Assembly (NCBI GenBank): GCA_905250125.1
Contig: CAJNOL010000136.1
Location: 1 to 64,000, forward strand
Reading direction: 5' to 3'
DNA: 64,000 nt
Source: Rotaria sordida
Lineage: Eukaryota > Rotifera > Eurotatoria > Philodinida > Philodinidae
Below, piece by piece: positions 60,001 through 64,000 of the stretch. How positions within the stretch are numbered: the stretch's first letter is position 1; each line of letters starts with the position of its first letter. The notes below the pieces were generated by a model, which saw only the letters and a program-made list of their open reading frames with translations, ran no database searches and was not told where the DNA came from. A program made the translations under genes and the position numbers.

Positions 60001-63000
60001 TCCAAACAGTGTCCAATAACTGTTTTAAAAAAGTTTCAGTTCGATCAAACGTGCCATGTCGAAGACATGGACGCAATTCTACATAATTAATTTCGAGAAA
60101 AACGAACAATAAATTTTCCTATATGTATCAAGACTTTTTTCTCCAATTAAACTGGCTGTGTTCAGCGATATCGGAGGTCTATGATCCATGCTCTCAGCAC
60201 CTTAGGAATGAGAATTAATCATTATCATGAGCAGAACGCATTTAACAGAGGACATTTTGAAGTTATATTACCGATGAAAAACTAAAAATTGAAAAAAATT
60301 TGATTTTAACATCTGAAAAGAGGAAGAGGTCCGTTTAAAATAAAAAAATCTTACTGGATTATTAAGATCTGCTGATTGTTTTAAATAAACTGGAAGATAT
60401 TTTTTTCCACTAATATTAATAACCGGTACAAAAACAGGTCCATTAGGATTCGATGATGATGATGTTGTTGATTGATTTGATTTCGTAATTGTTGATGTTG
60501 AAGCTGTTGTTGCAAAACATACAGCAGGATTAATTGGAATAAGTTTTATATTCTTTTTATCCTTTGATTGAAAAAAATTATGATCAATATCTGACGACTC
60601 CAGGATGAAATAATTAATTATTTATAAAAAAAAACCACATACATATCTGAAATCTAAATTAAAATATATATACAATAAAGATGTATCATGATTATGTTTC
60701 TTTTTTCTTTTTTTCAATTAAAATGCTACCGGTTGAGGATAGCAATGATTTACAAAATGAGAATGTTTATTATCAATATAATTTTGTTCATTAGAATTAA
60801 CAGTAGAGATTTGTCGTATTCGATCAAATCGTTGATTACGAAAACCATTTGGTTGACGATAAAAAACACGATGTTTTGGTCGACGAATATATTTTGTATA
60901 TTCACTTGTATCATCAGTTTCTGTTCGACTTGAATAACCAATTTGAGGTAATATAAATCTATTTTCACTTGTAAATGATGAAAGACTATGATCAATCATT
61001 GTTGCATTATTATTATTATTATTAGTATTTAATTGTTGATTACGTTTTTTCTTTGTTTTAGTAGGTTTTTTTCGTTCTGAAGAATCTTTTTTTTCATTTT
61101 TTATTTTCATTTTTTTTCCATTTTGATCATTACCATTGATTGAACGAATTGAAGATTTTTTTTGTAGATGACTTTTATGAAGTAAATTTGATAAACCACG
61201 ACGACGTGCTGATGGATCAACACGACTATTGGATATCATTTGTAAACGACGTTGATCAAATGTTGTTAATATTTTTGTTTGATTTTTTTTCTTTGCTAAA
61301 TTTTTTGGATCAAGCGCACGATCAAATAGATCATCAAGAAATGCTTCAACATCTGATTTATGACATGGTAATGGAAGATCAGTTATTGTAGCAATAGATT
61401 CAGAATCGAATCTACAAATAAATACTAAAATAATTTAGTTTGTCTTTTTCCTTTTCACTTACATTGAATTTCCTGGTTTTTTCGCTTGTGGATAACCTGA
61501 TTTAGGTCGTACCAATTTGTTTTTTATAAATCTAAATATAAAATCATAATTATATCTTTTCTTATTTTAAAATAGAATTTCAACTAGACACGAATGAGAT
61601 CATTCGTTGGTGGTCTTAGCCTGACGAAATCGGGATCAAGATCAACTTGCCCATGTCTATTTAAAACACATGAGCTGTGACAATCGTTTCCAATGAAACA
61701 GTATTGGCCTTGATTCCAATCTCTGCCAACAAAAATTTGTTCTCGTCCCGACAGAAAAAAGAATTCGGTCCTGCCGGGATGAAGATCATCTTGTTTATTT
61801 TTTATTTCAACTAATTAAATGTTCATTATGTATATATGTTAGTATTCAATCTCGGAAATATTATATGAATAAAAGAGATTTATTCCATTCGATCGATTTG
61901 TAACTTACTTAGTTCCTGGTTTAGAAATATCTTTTGTGGGTGAATTTCTCTTTATTTGTGCATCTTCAGTCTCATATTCAGTTAAATCAGCTGGAACATC
62001 ACCAATCATATCTCCATCTGAATAGACACTTGACAAACGATAATCATCATTATGACCATTCTAAACATAACAGATAATGAAACAAAATCTAATCAATAAA
62101 TAAACATACAAGTTTTGTTGCATTATGAATTGATGAACCTAAAAAAAATTGTTTTATTTTGATATTTTATTAAACTTGAATATAAAATGAATCTTACCAA
62201 TTTTTTCATATTGATTTAAATTTGCTGGACCATCAGAACAAACAGAAAATTCTCCATAAAATGATGTTGGATTATCTGTACCACTATAATCACTAAAAAA
62301 CAGAATACTTTTATATTGATCTTAATCATTTTTGATAATAAGATGATGCTCAAGATAAGGAAAAATTATTTCATGCAAATTCGATCTAATGCACATTCAC
62401 ATGCATGGCTAAGAAATATTGAAAATTTATGCATCTCTACCTAACAACAAGTGGTGGTGGAGGTAGCGGTGATGTCTTATGAGATTTTTGTGTATGATGT
62501 TGTCTAGTTGGACGAAAACAACGCAAAGCCGGGATTTTTGATAGAAGATGTCCACCACATCCAGCATCAATCATTGAATGTGATGATGATGTAAATGTAT
62601 TTGTTTTACGTATCGATTCTCTACGTTCATTAGTTGGCAATGGTATTGATTTAAGATTTATTTTATTAATTGATGATTGATTATTTACTTGTACTCGTTT
62701 TTCAATAGATTTTATATCCTCATCAATTTTTAGTTTTTCTCTACTCAATCTTGATGATGATAATAATGGTGGTAATGCTGGTGTATCTTGATGACATGGT
62801 ATGTTTATGTCATTTTTTTGTATAAGAATTTCTTCTTGTTGACCATCAGTTATTGAATATGCACTAGTTGTATCAGTTTTTAAAAAATCTTTTGTTGCCG
62901 ATGATGGTGGTGGTGGAAATGGTTGATGTTCATCTAAACTTTCTGATGATAATGATAATGATGAATTTGATTTTTTACTAGTGACATCATGATAAACAGG

Positions 63001-63774
63001 TGAATGATGTTTAATATATTTTTTTTCAATTTGTTGTTGATCATCACTACTAAAATGTTTTGGATATTTGTATGGTGACGAACAATTTGATGATGATACT
63101 CGTCGACCATTTTTTGATAAACGACTTGAACGTCTATTATCAATTTTTAAAAACCATTCTTTCGATCTATTAGATTTAAGATTTTTGTTTTTGTGATTAA
63201 AAGAATAATTTTATTTATTTGTTTTGTTTTGTTTTTTTTTTTAATTTTTTTTGTATCTATAAAAACTTACCTAACTGTTGTACGATGACTACGTCGTCGT
63301 TGACTTTTTGATGAACGATCACGACCATCATGAATAAGAAAAAATGATTTACAAACTGGTGAACATGGAGGAATTTCTAATTCACTTATTAAATCAAGTA
63401 TATAATCATGTCCCATTAATTCAATTTCAATGTCATTATCTTCTAATGATACAGTCCATCCAAATGAATTATCTTTTAATATACCACGTGATGATACTAA
63501 TTCATATGCATATTGTTCACCTGTCATCCATGATTCAACTTCTCCAAGAATTTCAAAATCTAATTAAAATAAAAAATTTATTCATTGAAAATTCTATGAA
63601 ACTTTTTTTCTACGATCAAAAAATTCTGCTTGAAGTGCCATGGGAATCAAACGTTTATTAGCAGACCATTCTAATTGTGTTGGTGGATATGTTCTTGGTG
63701 CATCAGTCGAACCTGCTGCTAATAATTTTCGTTTACCTAATTCATTATTTGATGGATTTTCTTCTGAGACAAAA
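51050..63774 (-). CDS. MYO15A: Myosin XV tail (MyTH4-FERM-MyTH4-FERM), 5' part outside window
   Basis: Unconventional myosin XV carries cargo to actin protrusion tips. Thirty-five exons join in phase, about 1925 residues: 63774-63614, 63559-63271, 63166-62441, 62292-62198, 62138-62110, 62060-61909, 61531-61463, 61411-60730, 60597-60355, 59109-59076, 59018-58775, 58709-58563, 58508-58149, 58065-57998, 56622-56507, 56455-56320, 56258-56137, 56075-55860, 55793-55710, 54660-54413, 54352-54324, 54269-54226, 54167-54095, 54033-53957, 53891-53684, 53627-53536, 53480-53400, 52610-52514, 52448-52201, 52137-52073, 51819-51677, 51624-51575, 51526-51443, 51375-51256, 51196-51050. Marks: end of MyTH4-1 'TYPPTQLEWSANKRL'; a long disordered linker with 'VRIGKIRWPPP'; FERM-1 'VGVIGDINL', 'HLGVRLIKR'; MyTH4-2 'WTWQDYTELIKWSKSPIQ', 'MRFMGDQ', 'HGWKLLAIIL'; FERM-2 'KRQIFLLPGGF', 'LQFRASNKIGLPSM', 'WSLFGTTFFTAQ'. 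No SH3 domain is seen between FERM-1 and MyTH4-2. The 58149 donor (GTCAGA) is forced by phase. Confidence 0.9.
51863..52052. mobile_element. 190 bp hAT-type MITE with near-perfect 8 bp target duplication
   Basis: It begins CAGTGGCGAAGCCAGGA and ends with the inverted TGGTTCCGTCACTG. Flanks are CTATAAAT (51855-51862) and TTATAAAT (52053-52060), a 7 of 8 match. CAGTGGCG-type ends plus 8 bp duplications are characteristic of hAT elements. It sits in the intron between two FERM-2 exons of myosin XV. Confidence 0.8.
54930..55395. repeat. Inverted-repeat element in myosin XV intron
   Basis: TATGTAGAATCAAATGAGTT...GAATATCCTRAAAA, CAGCTTATT and GATTTTCGAATTTC recur inverted in the right half (about 55195-55395). 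Arms are diverged (roughly 75 percent by eye), so it is an older copy. It accounts for much of the 1.05 kb intron 55709-54661. Confidence 0.75.
56623..57997. other. 1.4 kb myosin XV intron with SINE-like and hAT-like traces
   Basis: Contains TGGCCTAGTGGTCAACAGGG at 56963-56982, a good match to the internal A box of a tRNA-type pol III promoter, and at 56778-56875 a worn inverted pair resembling the CAGTGGCG hAT ends. No coding sequence recognised. Confidence 0.4.
59905..60045. repeat. Compact hairpin repeat in myosin XV intron
   Basis: GACACTGTTTGGTGTGTCTG at about 59927-59946 is mirrored near 59996-60016, and similarity continues outward through TTTTTTTTACAG and GCTCAAAC. The arms meet almost without a loop around TTCATTCGAATAAAAAG. 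Confidence 0.75.
61620..61800. other. GC-richer patch inside a myosin XV intron
   Basis: The 370 bp intron 61908-61532 carries a patch clearly richer in G and C than its surroundings, with two related pieces (CCTGACG...GGGATCAAGATCAACTTG and CCTGCCGGGATGAAGATCAT). Its minus strand is open for about 50 codons, but the flanking exons join in phase without it. Origin unknown. Confidence 0.4.
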
Positions 63775-64000
63775 CTACAAAAGAAGAACCAAGAGAAATT
63801 AATAAAAGACCCTGTCGGATAAGGTGACCACTCTTCATTTGAAAAGTTATCTATATTGTTTTGTAGACCAACTCATGGTGCATCCCATGACATATGAAAA
63901 ATTACTTTTTCATCAAGCTTTAATGTTCTGAAAAGTCATATACCAACCAAGAGAAATTATAGCAATTGTGGGTGATATGAACAAATATTGAGATCCAATA
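63775..64000. other. Window edge inside a myosin XV intron
   Basis: Upstream of the last visible exon acceptor. No further exon recognised; the first part of MyTH4-1, the neck and the motor domain must lie beyond the window. Confidence 0.6.

Overview
The window is nuclear DNA of a small-genome invertebrate. It is strongly AT-rich, has standard-code genes with many introns of about 45-90 bp (GT...AG, often GTAAGT), and carries clear metazoan orthologues (NALCN, AEBP2, UVRAG, phenylalanine hydroxylase, myosin XV). Base composition, intron size, a decayed SWIM-finger/MULE-type transposase and a Cys-less pentameric channel fit a bdelloid rotifer best. That assignment is an inference. All gene models below were joined by hand from splice signals, and reading phase was checked across every junction.

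Layout. Positions 68-21832 hold seven genes in a row on the minus strand: AEBP2 (3' end cut by the window edge), TIMM13, UVRAG, SFT2D, phenylalanine hydroxylase, PPP1R7 (sds22) and ARGLU1. Spacing between coding regions is only 166-450 bp. A 4.9 kb gap follows, then a plus-strand pentameric ligand-gated ion channel (26713-28606), a 4.7 kb gap, and the complete sodium leak channel NALCN on the minus strand (33309-40439). A shared 2.7 kb upstream region separates NALCN from a divergent plus-strand ARM-like/MYND-finger gene (43136-45607). A 5.4 kb repeat-rich gap follows. Last is the tail half of a myosin XV gene on the minus strand (51050-63774), whose motor domain lies beyond the window.

Most interesting gene-level result: NALCN carries two tandem, phase 0-0 versions of the exon for the domain II pore loop. 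One puts Lys and the other Asp at the selectivity-filter position, and domains I, III and IV all have Glu. The gene can therefore encode an EKEE (sodium-channel-like) or an EDEE (calcium-channel-like, all-acidic) filter.

Most interesting structural result: ordinary introns are about 50-90 bp, but most introns above about 300 bp contain a recognisable insert, usually a long inverted-repeat (foldback) element of 0.4-1.4 kb or a copy of a 300 bp dispersed repeat. One foldback is itself split by a second inverted-repeat element. A hAT-type MITE with near-perfect 8 bp target duplication, a possible Tc1/mariner-like inverted repeat, a transposase pseudogene and a duplicated, decayed exon of the myosin XV gene were also found. 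No rRNA, tRNA, CRISPR or prokaryotic-type operon was seen.
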